Below, piece by piece: positions 35,397 to 43,490 of a stretch of 64,000 nucleotides of DNA. The notes below the pieces were generated by a model that did no database searches, had not been told where the DNA came from, and worked only from the letters and a program-made list of their open reading frames with translations. The translations under genes were made by a program, and so were the position numbers. How positions within the stretch are numbered: position 1 is the first letter of the stretch; the number at the start of each line of letters is the position of its first letter. This stretch comes from a bacterium (GTDB lineage Bacteria > Bacillota_I > Bacilli_A > RF39 > UBA660): positions 62,001 through 126,000 of the forward strand of contig JAHZBE010000003.1 in the NCBI GenBank assembly GCA_019423565.1. The letters are read 5' to 3'.

Positions 35397-36373
35397 TATT
35401 TATCACCCTTATAAATGCTTGAAATAATATCTTCAAGAGGTATATTAGATATATTTATATCAATTATTTTATCAGTATCTAGTAAATTAATAACATCACT
35501 AATATCTCTTTTTGTAGTATCTACTTCTATTTTTAAATTGTACCCTTTATCCTTTAAAATCACAATTCCATCTTCATCATCTAAATTTACTTGTTCTTTC
35601 ATTTTTACTTCTACTATTTTTTTATTTAAATAATGATATTTTAAATTTTCCATAGTATCATCAAGTACTATTTTTCCATCATTTACAATGATAACTCTTT
35701 TGCATAGTTTTTCTATATCACCTACATCATGACTTGTTAAAAATATAGTGGTTTTCTTTTCCTTGTTTAATCTTTTTATTAAAACCCTGATATTTTCTTT
35801 AACAACAGGATCAAGACCAATTGTTGGTTCATCTAAAAATAATATTTTAGGCTCATGGATTAGAGAGGCGACTATTTCACATCTTATTCTTTGACCTAAT
35901 GAAAGATTCCTAACAGGTATATTTATAAAATCTTGTAGTTCAAATATTTCATTAAATTCTTCAATTTTCTTTTCAACTACTTTAGCTGGTATATCATAGA
36001 TTGCTCCAAAAAATTTGAAATTATCATATGGTGTTAAATGTACCCATAATTGTTCTTTTTGTCCAAAAACTGTACCTATTTCATAAGATAATTTTTTTCT
36101 TTCTTTTACCGGATTTATTCCCATAACACTTACATCACCACTACTTGGATATAATATTCCTGTAAGCATTTTTGTAGTTGTTGATTTCCCTGCACCATTT
36201 GGTCCAATAAAAGCAACTACTTCACCCTTTTCAACCGAAAAACTAATATTATTTACTGCCTTTTTTACTTTATATTTTGGTTTAAATATATTTTTTATAT
36301 TTCCTTTAAATCCTTTTTCTTTTACTCTTGTTTTAAACGCTTTATTTAAATTTTTTACTTCAATTGCATTCAT
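35396..36373 (-). CDS. ABC transporter ATPase (drug/lipid exporter type)
   Basis: 325 aa. Walker A FIGPNGAGKSTTTKMLTG, signature NLSLGQRIRCEIVASLIH (L-S-L-G-Q form), Walker B ILFLDEPTIGLDP, H-loop LTSHDVGDIE. The N-terminal extension (KGNIKNIFKPKYKVKKAVNN) and the C-terminal regulatory tail are typical for DrrA/YvfR-like ATPases. First gene of the three-gene exporter operon. Confidence 0.9.
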   Translation of the reverse strand: MNAIEVKNLNKAFKTRVKEKGFKGNIKNIFKPKYKVKKAVNNISFSVEKGEVVAFIGPNGAGKSTTTKMLTGILYPSSGDVSVMGINPVKERKKLSYEIGTVFGQKEQLWVHLTPYDNFKFFGAIYDIPAKVVEKKIEEFNEIFELQDFINIPVRNLSLGQRIRCEIVASLIHEPKILFLDEPTIGLDPVVKENIRVLIKRLNKEKKTTIFLTSHDVGDIEKLCKRVIIVNDGKIVLDDTMENLKYHYLNKKIVEVKMKEQVNLDDEDGIVILKDKGYNLKIEVDTTKRDISDVINLLDTDKIIDINISNIPLEDIISSIYKGDK

Positions 36374-36412
36374 TTTATCACCTCTTTATCTTCTTTAACA
36401 TCATTACAATTT

Positions 36413-37798
36413 TTATTTTAATTTTAGAGCATTTTCGTTATTTAGATTTTTGTTTACATCTATCCAGTATCTATACTCCATAATTCCTTCATACATAGAT
36501 GGAACTAATGTATCTGATTCACCTATAAATTTTTCCATAGTTTTTTTAGAACCAATATTATTTTCTCTACATGTTATTAATGCCTTTTCTATTCCCATTT
36601 CTTTCATTACCTTAATTAATAATTTCAATTGAACAGTCCCATATCCTTTTCCTCTTTCACTCGGTCTAATTGCATATCCTACGTGTCCACCTATTTCAAA
36701 TAATTTTCCTTTTAATTCATGTCTTAAATTAGCCATTCCATAAATATGATTATTTTCATCTACTAATACATATGTTGTTTGATTTGCATAATTTGGATTT
36801 ATTTCATCAATATGTTTGTTAATTTCTAAATTATTGTAAAATTCTTCAAATGATTGTTCTAATACTTTCTTTAAGTCACTTACACCTTCAAATGGATATT
36901 CATCATTTGTATTTTTAAATTCTAAAGCCATTTCTTCTATTTCTTTTTTATCTGTATCTTCTATTTCTCTTAAAAATAAATTCATATTTCTTTCACCTTT
37001 TAATTTTAAATTTTTAGATAATAATTCATTTAATGATTTAAAAATTTCTGTACTTGAGATTTCTTCTTCATATAATTCACCATTTTCCCAGTATGTTTTT
37101 AAAGCATATGGAATAAATAAATTATCATTTGGTTTCGATTTAATAATTCTATATTGATCATCTATTACTTCAATAGCTGTACAATTAGATAGTGATATAC
37201 CTACTTTATCGATATATTTTAAGCTTGTTCTGACTTTATCCATTTTACCAACTATTTGAGCATGTGGGGTAAAATATGCATCTACTAAATCTAATGCATT
37301 TACTTTATTAATCTCTTTATCAACAAAATCAGTACTATCAGTAAATCCACTATTAAACCAACATATTGCACCAGCAGAAACGCCACACATAACTTTTCCA
37401 TCTTCCCATGCTTTTTTTAATAATTTATCAAAGCCTGTTTCCTTCCAAAATTTAATCATATTAGATGTATCTCCGCCACCCTCATATATAATATCTGCCC
37501 AAGAAACATCCTCTACTGCTTTAGCAAAATTTGTTTTCAATTCTTCAACAGTTAACAATCTACATTCACATTTATATAAATCACCATAAATTTTTTTCAT
37601 TGTATCATAATATCTTTTTTCTCTTTCATAACCAAAAGAAAGTTGAGCGTGTGCTAGTAAAAGAAAGTTTGGTTTTTCTTTCCCTGTTAATCTTATTATT
37701 TCTTTATCTATTTCAGCAGTTTCATATGGCTTTCTAGTTCCATCAGAACCTAATCTACCATTTTCTCCTCCACCAATTGCAATTATTTTTTTACTCAT
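36413..37798 (-). CDS. S51 peptidase E-like domain fused to a GNAT acetyltransferase
   Basis: About 461 aa. Residues 1-230 form a peptidase S51 domain (IIYEGGGDTSNMIKFWKE, CGVSAGAICWF with nucleophile Ser, FTPHAQIVGK). Residues 270-461 form a GNAT domain (GGHVGYAIRPSERGKGYGTV). Peptidase E cleaves Asp-X dipeptides; acetylation of the released product is a guess. A Met (MNLFLRE) begins the second half, which looks like a formerly separate gene closely related to the GNAT at 38917. Start after AAGGGTGATTAAA. Confidence 0.82.
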   Translation of the reverse strand: MSKKIIAIGGGENGRLGSDGTRKPYETAEIDKEIIRLTGKEKPNFLLLAHAQLSFGYEREKRYYDTMKKIYGDLYKCECRLLTVEELKTNFAKAVEDVSWADIIYEGGGDTSNMIKFWKETGFDKLLKKAWEDGKVMCGVSAGAICWFNSGFTDSTDFVDKEINKVNALDLVDAYFTPHAQIVGKMDKVRTSLKYIDKVGISLSNCTAIEVIDDQYRIIKSKPNDNLFIPYALKTYWENGELYEEEISSTEIFKSLNELLSKNLKLKGERNMNLFLREIEDTDKKEIEEMALEFKNTNDEYPFEGVSDLKKVLEQSFEEFYNNLEINKHIDEINPNYANQTTYVLVDENNHIYGMANLRHELKGKLFEIGGHVGYAIRPSERGKGYGTVQLKLLIKVMKEMGIEKALITCRENNIGSKKTMEKFIGESDTLVPSMYEGIMEYRYWIDVNKNLNNENALKLK

Positions 37799-37825
37799 TT
37801 TAATCACCCTTTCATTTTTAAATTT

Positions 37826-38392
37826 CTATTTTTTTATTTCATTAGCATTCGATTTTTGATTTAATAAATTATTTACTTTGTCTAAATCTTCAAATAATAC
37901 AATATCTGCTTTAACTATTCCAACATTTTTAATTGGAAAATCAATTTGAGATTCAACTATTCCATCATATTTTTTATAAAAATTAATAGTATCATTACCC
38001 TCCATACATTCAAGCTGCATTTTATTAAATCCCATTTTTTTCAATTCATTAACTGCTATTTTAAATAACTCTTTTCCTATTCCATACCCATGATATTCTT
38101 TAAGTACATAAATTGCTTCCAAATGACCATATTCTTTATATTTTTCTTCTTGTGGAGTACTAATTGCAAGTATACCAATAACTTTATCTTTATCCTTTGC
38201 AACAATATATTTACCATTATATGTTCTTATAAATTCTTTTGTTCTTTCTACCTTATTGTTAATGTTAATAATTCTATTATCCAAATATTCGTCTGGTAAT
38301 AAACCCGTATATGTTTACTTCCAACTATGTGCTGCTACATACTCTATTCCGTATGCATCTTCCTCAGTTGAATAACTATATTTTATATTCAT
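37826..38392 (-). pseudogene. GNAT acetyltransferase with a premature TAA
   Basis: An AGGAGG site precedes ATG 38392, and the first 25 codons end AAHSWK. A TAA follows (38317-38315), after which the frame continues TYTGLLPDEYLDNRI and a complete GNAT domain (GHLEAIYVLKEYHGYGIGKE). Relatives usually have Tyr or another residue where the TAA lies. Either an inactivated gene or reinitiation downstream; the remaining frame from TTG 38284 has no clear site. Confidence 0.65.
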
Positions 38393-38403
38393 TTTAGTAC
38401 CTC

Positions 38404-38898
38404 CTATTTTTTATAAATCATATGTATATCTTCTTCTGTTTTACCAACTCCATCTCTTATAAATCCTACTTTTTCATAACAATGAATAGCTCTTGGATTG
38501 GTTTTATGAACATTCAAATCAACATTTTCTAAATTCATTATATTTAAAGCATAATTAATAATTGATTGCATTGCTTCTTGACCGTAATGTTTATTTTGTT
38601 TTAATGGAGTTATTGCTATTCCTATTTCTCCTACATTTTCTATTATATCCATAATTTCTACGTTTCCAATATACTCATTAGTTTCTTTTTCAATCATTGA
38701 AAAAATTGTTGCATCCTCATTTAATTTTTCTTTTACCCATTCTAATTCCTGTTCGTATGTATATATTTTTGCTTTACGACTAATACCCTTTTGAACTTCA
38801 GGGTCATTAACCATAATTAAATAATCATTAATTAAATTTTCATTAATTTTAACATATAAAATATTTTCACTTTCAAATATTATTTCATACTTATCCAT
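38404..38898 (-). CDS. RimJ/RimL-type GNAT acetyltransferase
   Basis: 164 aa. YIGNVEIMDIIENVGEIGIA and ITPLKQNKHYGQEAMQSIIN form the core; the acetyl-CoA loop K-Q-N-K-H-Y-G is of the RimJ/L class, and NPRAIHCYEKVGFIRDG the end. May modify ribosomal-protein N-termini or an antibiotic. Close head-to-tail packing with other GNAT genes. Confidence 0.78.
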   Translation of the reverse strand: MDKYEIIFESENILYVKINENLINDYLIMVNDPEVQKGISRKAKIYTYEQELEWVKEKLNEDATIFSMIEKETNEYIGNVEIMDIIENVGEIGIAITPLKQNKHYGQEAMQSIINYALNIMNLENVDLNVHKTNPRAIHCYEKVGFIRDGVGKTEEDIHMIYKK

Positions 38899-38916
38899 TC
38901 TTACACTTCTACTTTC

Positions 38917-39507
38917 TTACATTATATATTTTGAATATTCATCCTTATATTTTTCTATTGATTCATCTACATTAATCCAATATACATTTGTCATTGTATT
39001 GTCAGATTCATCTAATTCACATCTTTCTAATATTCCACCTAATGCCTTAATAGTTTTATCACTACCTAAATTGTCAACTGAACAACCAAGCATTACTTTA
39101 TATAATCCAAGTTTCTGTGCTTTTAATAATGTCAAATATAATTGAATCTTGTTATAGCCTTTTCTTCTTTCTGTAGGTCTTATTCCATAACCTATGTGTC
39201 CTCCAAATTTTCTTAAATAATCATTGAGGTAATGCCTTATATTTACCATTCCAATTATTTTATTATCACTTTCTCTTATTGTGAAATACGTATTAGCTGG
39301 AACTTTACCAATTGATTCTGCATATTTCTTACTTTGCTCCTTTGTTACTTTTTCTAACCATTCTTCATAGCTTCCACCTTCATTTAATATTCTATCAAGT
39401 CCTCCAACACCATTTATATTTGAACCATAATCAATATGTTCATTTATATAATCAATTGCAGCATCTTTTCTTTTCAAAGATGGTTCTTCTAAATAAAATC
39501 TTTCCAT
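38917..39507 (-). CDS. GNAT acetyltransferase, sister of the S51-fused domain
   Basis: 196 aa. GGHIGYGIRPTERRKGYNKI and DNLGSDKTIKALGG match the C-terminal half of the protein at 36413-37798 at many positions (GGHVGYAIRPSERGKGYG), so the two are likely paralogues. Start behind AGGAGTGTGAG, 11 bases to ATG. Confidence 0.8.
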   Translation of the reverse strand: MERFYLEEPSLKRKDAAIDYINEHIDYGSNINGVGGLDRILNEGGSYEEWLEKVTKEQSKKYAESIGKVPANTYFTIRESDNKIIGMVNIRHYLNDYLRKFGGHIGYGIRPTERRKGYNKIQLYLTLLKAQKLGLYKVMLGCSVDNLGSDKTIKALGGILERCELDESDNTMTNVYWINVDESIEKYKDEYSKYIM

Positions 39508-39526
39508 TTTTACTCACACTCCTATT

Positions 39527-39973
39527 TTATATTTCTTTTTCAAAAATTACTCTTTGTTCTTTAAAACCTAAATGATTGTATATTTCATTAGCATGTTTAT
39601 TAAAAGACCAGCAACAAAATTCAACTCTAACACATTTTTCTTTTTTAGCTATTTCTTCTGCCTTCTTAATTAATAAACTAGATATTCCTTTTCCTCTTTC
39701 TTTTTCATCTACAACTAATTGATCAATCCATAATGTTTTTGAACGTTTATCTTTTATTTCAAAAATTATAAATCCTAATATATTATTATTTTTTTCTGCT
39801 ACTAAAACATTTTTATTTTCTATTAAATCAATTAAATCTTTTTTTAAATCATCATTTTTCTTATTATTATCAAATATATCTTTTCTTCCATTTAAATGAA
39901 ATTCAAATCCATCTATAAATATATTTAATAAATTATTATCTATATCATTTATATTTGTTCTTCTAATATTCAT
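39527..39973 (-). CDS. GNAT acetyltransferase
   Basis: 148 aa. Acetyl-CoA loop in LVVDEKERGKGISSLLIKKA, then VRVEFCCWSFNKHANEIYNH and LGFKE. Complete domain, unknown substrate. GAGGTGAAAT site. Confidence 0.78.
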   Translation of the reverse strand: MNIRRTNINDIDNNLLNIFIDGFEFHLNGRKDIFDNNKKNDDLKKDLIDLIENKNVLVAEKNNNILGFIIFEIKDKRSKTLWIDQLVVDEKERGKGISSLLIKKAEEIAKKEKCVRVEFCCWSFNKHANEIYNHLGFKEQRVIFEKEI

Positions 39974-40003
39974 TATTTATTTCACCTCATTTTCTATATA
40001 TTT

Positions 40004-40531
40004 TTATAAATTATAAGTATAAAATACTTCAGGGTATTTAACACTAAATTTCACATAATCTTCTTTAAATTCAGATAATTTTCCTCCCCATGATTCATAT
40101 ACTTTTCTTGCCTTTATATTATCTTTTAAAACTCCTATAACATATCTTTTAGCGCCATTTTCTCTAGCCCATTTTTCAAATGTATTTTTAAATGATGAAC
40201 CAATGCCTTTGCTTTGAAATGATGGATCAATATATAGTCCGATTAAATCTGCATATTCAGAAAAATTATTGTATGTGGATGTTATACTTCCACACATTAA
40301 ACCAACTAACCTGCCATTATACTCTGCTACATATGCAATATTTTTATTATCATTTTTCATTGTTTCTGTAAAAGTTTTAACTTTTTGTTCTATCTTATTA
40401 TCTCTATCAATAAACACTTCTTCTGGAAAAATATCTTTATAAGCATATCTCCATACTTTATTTACTAACAAAAACCAATTATAAGCATCATTTTCATTTA
40501 CTTTTCTAATAATTATTGATTCATTATTCAT
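40004..40531 (-). CDS. GNAT acetyltransferase under leader RNA copy 3
   Basis: 175 aa. LYIDPSFQSKGIGSSFKNTF is the acetyl-CoA loop (Q-S-K-G-I-G), and IGVLKDNIKARKVYESWGGK ends the fold. GGAGGGACTAAA before ATG. The gene follows a structured leader (40574-40690), unlike the other GNATs in the run. Confidence 0.8.
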   Translation of the reverse strand: MNNESIIIRKVNENDAYNWFLLVNKVWRYAYKDIFPEEVFIDRDNKIEQKVKTFTETMKNDNKNIAYVAEYNGRLVGLMCGSITSTYNNFSEYADLIGLYIDPSFQSKGIGSSFKNTFEKWARENGAKRYVIGVLKDNIKARKVYESWGGKLSEFKEDYVKFSVKYPEVFYTYNL

Positions 40532-40573
40532 TTTAGTCCCTCCTATTTTATCAAATTATATCATTTTTATATG

Positions 40574-40690
40574 TAAAAAAACACAGAATAACACTAACAT
40601 ATACAAATTGTATACATTAGTGACTCCGTGTTTTATTACGTGTAAGAAATAATTCTCTGTGTAGCTCGATAAACTTATACACACTCACTA
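40574..40690 (-). ncRNA. structured leader RNA copy 3, divergent member
   Basis: Same order of conserved blocks as copies 1 and 2: GTGAG, TATAAG, GAGCTA, TTACAC, GGAGTCAC. The P2 helix is TGTGTA/TACACA instead of GGGATA/TATCCC, so pairing is preserved while sequence changes. Ends in a long CACTAATGTATAC stem and T run. No separate promoter is evident; it may be reached from the gene at 40691. Confidence 0.55.
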
Positions 40691-41482
40691 TTATTTTTCA
40701 ATAAATCTTTTTAATACTTTTCTATTTCCATCAGCAACTTTTTCAAGTTCTGGTAATGTTGTATAATTTGAAATAATATCAATCATTCTGTCTTTAATAA
40801 TAGTATCTCTTTTTTTATTATTAATTACTGATGATATATATAATTTCTTTTGTGGTTCAGTTAATTCACCCCAAATTGTTCTTTCTTCTGTATTATAAAT
40901 TAAATACATAATAATATCTGAATATAAATCTTCAACGATTTCATTTTTAGCTTTTTTATCTTTTAAAAATAAATTATAATTTCTCTTCTCTGTTAAATTT
41001 GCTTGTCTTAAAATTTGTTCATCATACATTTTTAATGCACTTATAATTTTAGTAATTGAATCAGGTCCAATATTTCTAATTCTTCCTATTACATTTCTAC
41101 CTAATTGATCTGTTAATTTCAAATTATGCTTTATTTCATCAATAGAATATGTTCTTAATCCTTTAAACTTAGTTTGAAGTTCAAGTGTAGGATTATCTAA
41201 TAGTAATACATCTCCTTTATTTAATTTATCAACTGATTCAATTCCATTATCTTCATATTCATATGTTTCTGGCTCAATACCTTTTATATTATTTTTTTCA
41301 ACAATTAATTTAAATTCATCAATTCTTTTATTAACTATATCCCAATTATATTTAGGATATAATTTAGTTAAAGATATTAAATCTTCAACACTATAGCAAT
41401 TATTTTCTCTTGCTAAATCTACAAATCTTTGTTCTGAACCGTACAATACATTATCAATGGAAATATCTGATAACTTTATCAT
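40691..41482 (-). CDS. unknown protein with RNA-polymerase alpha-CTD-like helix-hairpin-helix
   Basis: About 263 aa from MIKLSDISIDNV after AAGGAGGG; the longer frame runs into the leader RNA. The segment RTYSIDEIKHNLKLTDQLG followed by RIRNIGPDSITKIISALKM resembles the paired HhH motif of alpha-CTD and related DNA-binding proteins. An N-terminal second copy (QRFVDLARENNCYSVEDLIS) may be a divergent HhH. Role unknown. Confidence 0.6.
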   Translation of the reverse strand: MIKLSDISIDNVLYGSEQRFVDLARENNCYSVEDLISLTKLYPKYNWDIVNKRIDEFKLIVEKNNIKGIEPETYEYEDNGIESVDKLNKGDVLLLDNPTLELQTKFKGLRTYSIDEIKHNLKLTDQLGRNVIGRIRNIGPDSITKIISALKMYDEQILRQANLTEKRNYNLFLKDKKAKNEIVEDLYSDIIMYLIYNTEERTIWGELTEPQKKLYISSVINNKKRDTIIKDRMIDIISNYTTLPELEKVADGNRKVLKRFIEK

Positions 41483-41517
41483 ATTTTTACCCTCCTTCAT
41501 ATTGCTCGTGTAAAATA

Positions 41518-41616
41518 TAAAAAAGCCACGAACAATTATTATTCGTGACTCCAAATGCTTGTGTAGGCTCTTCACCCGGGATAGCTCGTAATTAACACTT
41601 ATATCCCCTCACTTGT
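41518..41616 (-). ncRNA. structured leader RNA copy 2, candidate riboswitch
   Basis: Nearly identical to copy 1: GTGAGGGGATATAAG, GAGCTATCCC, GGGTGAAGAGCC, TACACAAGC, GGAGTCACGAA, ending in the stem GTCACGAA..TTCGTGGC and T run. Starts at its own promoter. Confidence 0.65.
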
Positions 41617-41622
41617 TTACAA

Positions 41623-41650
41623 ATTATACTCAATATTTTTCTTTTGTCAA
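41623..41650 (-). promoter_or_regulatory. promoter of leader RNA copy 2
   Basis: TTGACA, 16-base spacer, TATAAT. Confidence 0.8.
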
Positions 41651-41657
41651 CTGTTTT

Positions 41658-42689
41658 TTATATTTTTATAATTTTAAGTAATCTGTTTGATATATTTTCT
41701 GCATTATTAAATAGATATTTACATATATTTGTTCTAAAATGTGCAAACTCTAATAACTCGATATTTTCATTATTATTAATATATTCTTTATAGCCATATG
41801 TACTACTTAATAGTTGAATTAAATATATATATGACATATACTTTAAATCATAATCATTTAGTTTTACATATTTATTAAATTCTTTTATATAATCAGTAAA
41901 TGTATCTAAATTAAAAATACCATTTTTTACATCTTTATCTATATAACTATATGATCTAATTAGTTCCCAAACCACAGGCATCTTACAAGCACTAACAAAA
42001 TCAATAACTGAATTTATATGATTATTTTTATAAATAAATTGTAATACATTAAAATCACCATGAGTATTCTTTATAGTTAATTTTTTCGTATCAATAAAAA
42101 TATTTTCTTCACTTATATCTTTAATCATATTTATTTTTTCTTCTAAATTCTTTTTTATTTTTAATGTTTCTTCATCATCTTTATCATTTATTACTTTTAA
42201 TAATTCTTGATGTTTTTCAATACTTTTTTCGAATATTTCTTTACTAAATAAATATGACAAATCATTTAAAGGTAATAATATATCTAAATTTTCTAAAGAT
42301 TTAACAATCATTCCATATACTTTAGCACACTCAATTGTTTGTTCATAATTTCCTTCATTTCTATTTAAAGTATATCCATCTATAAATTTTTGAATTATAA
42401 TAACTTTATTCTTATATATAGAGTAATATGTATCATTTATAGTTTTTATATATGACGGAACTTTTATATCATCTTTCTTTAAATGATTTATTATAGTTAT
42501 TTCTTTTTCTATTTCCTCTTTTGTATATTTAGATTGAAATTCTTTTAAAATATATTCATCACCATTTAAAGAATATATATTAGCACTTCCTCTATCAATT
42601 ATTTTAATATCAGTAACATTAATTCCATACTTTTCTTTAACAAAATTTATTATTTCTTTTTTATTTGTAAAAACAGACTTTTCTAACAT
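41658..42689 (-). CDS. APH/CotS-like kinase-fold protein
   Basis: 343 aa. THGDFNVLQF carries the catalytic H-G-D-x-N, and SVIDFVSACKMPVVWEL the metal-binding Asp, as in phosphotransferase-fold kinases (CotS/choline-kinase side). Phosphorylates an unknown small molecule. CGAGGTATATATT before ATG. Unrelated in detail to the double kinase at 2.7 kb. Confidence 0.78.
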   Translation of the reverse strand: MLEKSVFTNKKEIINFVKEKYGINVTDIKIIDRGSANIYSLNGDEYILKEFQSKYTKEEIEKEITIINHLKKDDIKVPSYIKTINDTYYSIYKNKVIIIQKFIDGYTLNRNEGNYEQTIECAKVYGMIVKSLENLDILLPLNDLSYLFSKEIFEKSIEKHQELLKVINDKDDEETLKIKKNLEEKINMIKDISEENIFIDTKKLTIKNTHGDFNVLQFIYKNNHINSVIDFVSACKMPVVWELIRSYSYIDKDVKNGIFNLDTFTDYIKEFNKYVKLNDYDLKYMSYIYLIQLLSSTYGYKEYINNNENIELLEFAHFRTNICKYLFNNAENISNRLLKIIKI

Positions 42690-42731
42690 AATATATACCT
42701 CGCAAAGTTTTTACCTTTTGTTAATTTTATA

Positions 42732-42760
42732 TTGTAAATTAAACATTTGTTTGTTATAAT
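42732..42760 (+). promoter_or_regulatory. toxin mRNA promoter
   Basis: TTGTAA, 17-base spacer, TATAAT. Start of transcription would fall near 42767, at GGATACGTTTGA. Confidence 0.7.
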
Positions 42761-42766
42761 TAGTTT

Positions 42767-42838
42767 GGATACGTTTGAAATATCAGATGTTTTACCTTTT
42801 GGAACCTCATCAGGGGGTTACGAAAGGAGAGTGATATT
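42767..42838 (+). promoter_or_regulatory. toxin 5' UTR with sequence complementary to the mRNA 3' end
   Basis: GGATACGTTTGA (42767-42778) is the exact complement of TCAAACGTATCC (42989-43000), and ATCAGATG (42782-42789) the complement of CATCTGAT (42925-42932), both in the 3' stem-loops of the same mRNA. Such 5'-3' pairing is typical of type I toxin mRNAs. An AACC..GGTT hairpin near 42802-42819 precedes the ribosome site. Confidence 0.6.
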
Positions 42839-42916
42839 ATGTCTAAGAAAGAAAAATCTTTACATAGAATAATTAGACTCCTTATACTAGTAATTATTTT
42901 GTTAATTCTTTTATAA
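42839..42916 (+). CDS. 25-aa membrane peptide, candidate type I toxin
   Basis: Basic head MSKKEKSLHRIIR and a hydrophobic tail LLILVIILLILL, one membrane span. AAAGGAGAGTGATATT precedes the ATG (strong site). Its 3' end and terminator overlap a convergent antisense RNA. Too short to name a toxin family; resembles Ldr/Fst-size membrane toxins only in design. Confidence 0.65.
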   Translation: MSKKEKSLHRIIRLLILVIILLILL

Positions 42917-43029
42917 GAAAAAAGCATCTGATTTAAGCTAAGCTTATTTCAGATGTAACCATGAAGGGATTACATTTGATTCACGCAATCAAACGTATCC
43001 TTTTTTATTTTATGAAGTTTCCTTCATCT
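42915..43029 (-). ncRNA. antisense antitoxin RNA
   Basis: Predicted from its own promoter and terminator. Begins with ATGAAG-GAAA-CTTCAT, a stem closed by a GNRA loop, then GGATACGTTTGATT-GCGTG-AATCAAATGTAATCC hairpin, and ends at CATCTGA..TCAGATG with CTTTTTTC. It overlaps the toxin mRNA over about 90 bases, 3' to 3'. Confidence 0.65.
42966..43010 (+). terminator. toxin mRNA terminator
   Basis: GGATTACATTTGATT pairs with AATCAAACGTATCC around CACGC (one bulge), followed by TTTTTT. Its 3' arm is complementary to the mRNA 5' end. Confidence 0.75.
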
Positions 43030-43035
43030 GTATTC

Positions 43036-43064
43036 ATAATATCATATTTTTTTATTTTTTTCAA
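43036..43064 (-). promoter_or_regulatory. antitoxin RNA promoter
   Basis: TTGAAA (43064-43059), 17-base spacer, TATTAT (43041-43036). A related promoter (TTGAAG-N17-TATTAT) lies before the gene at 43118, in 43450-43487. Confidence 0.7.
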
Positions 43065-43117
43065 TACCATAACAATCATAATCTATACTCTATTTTTCAA
43101 TATAATAATAAAAAAAA

Positions 43118-43372
43118 TCAATTCATTTTTTTTACCAACATTTGACCTTTTTCTAATGAGTCACTAGAATAATAAGTTTCATCATTTTCTAAATTGTGAT
43201 CATTTAAATGATTTTGTCTACTTTTTTCACGAATACTTCTATCTAATTCTTCTAATTTTGAACTACTAACTGGGATTCTACTAACTGGTTCTGTTTTAGG
43301 ACCCACAGCAGACATATAATTTAATTTAGCTTTAACAAATTTTTTTTCTATTTCTTTATTAAAATTATTCAT
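43118..43372 (-). CDS. unknown 84-aa protein
   Basis: Not recognised. Polar, charged throughout, no membrane span; YMSAVGPKTEPVSRIPVSSS may be a flexible stretch between two helices. AGGAGAAAAAAG before ATG. Reads towards the antitoxin promoter, ending about 55 bases before it. Confidence 0.55.
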   Translation of the reverse strand: MNNFNKEIEKKFVKAKLNYMSAVGPKTEPVSRIPVSSSKLEELDRSIREKSRQNHLNDHNLENDETYYSSDSLEKGQMLVKKMN

Positions 43373-43490
43373 CTTTTTTCTCCTATTCTTTTATTATATT
43401 TTTTTAAACATATAATTTAAACTAGACTTACTTCAGAGATTTCTTTAACTCAACTTCATAATATCATACTTTATTACTTCCTTCAAGCAA

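Larger units (their letters stand above)
42878..43064. repeat. copy 2 of the toxin-antitoxin repeat (complete locus)
   Basis: Clearly homologous to 29585-29773. Covers the toxin C-terminal codons, both stem-loops and the antisense promoter. Confidence 0.8.

Noticed and set aside
36380..36412. Possible further copy of the leader RNA before the ABC-2 exporter
   Set aside because: None of the conserved blocks is present.
43380..43490. Third copy of the toxin-antitoxin repeat
   Set aside because: Only the promoter-like TTGAAG-N17-TATTAT and a few bases match; stem-loops are absent.
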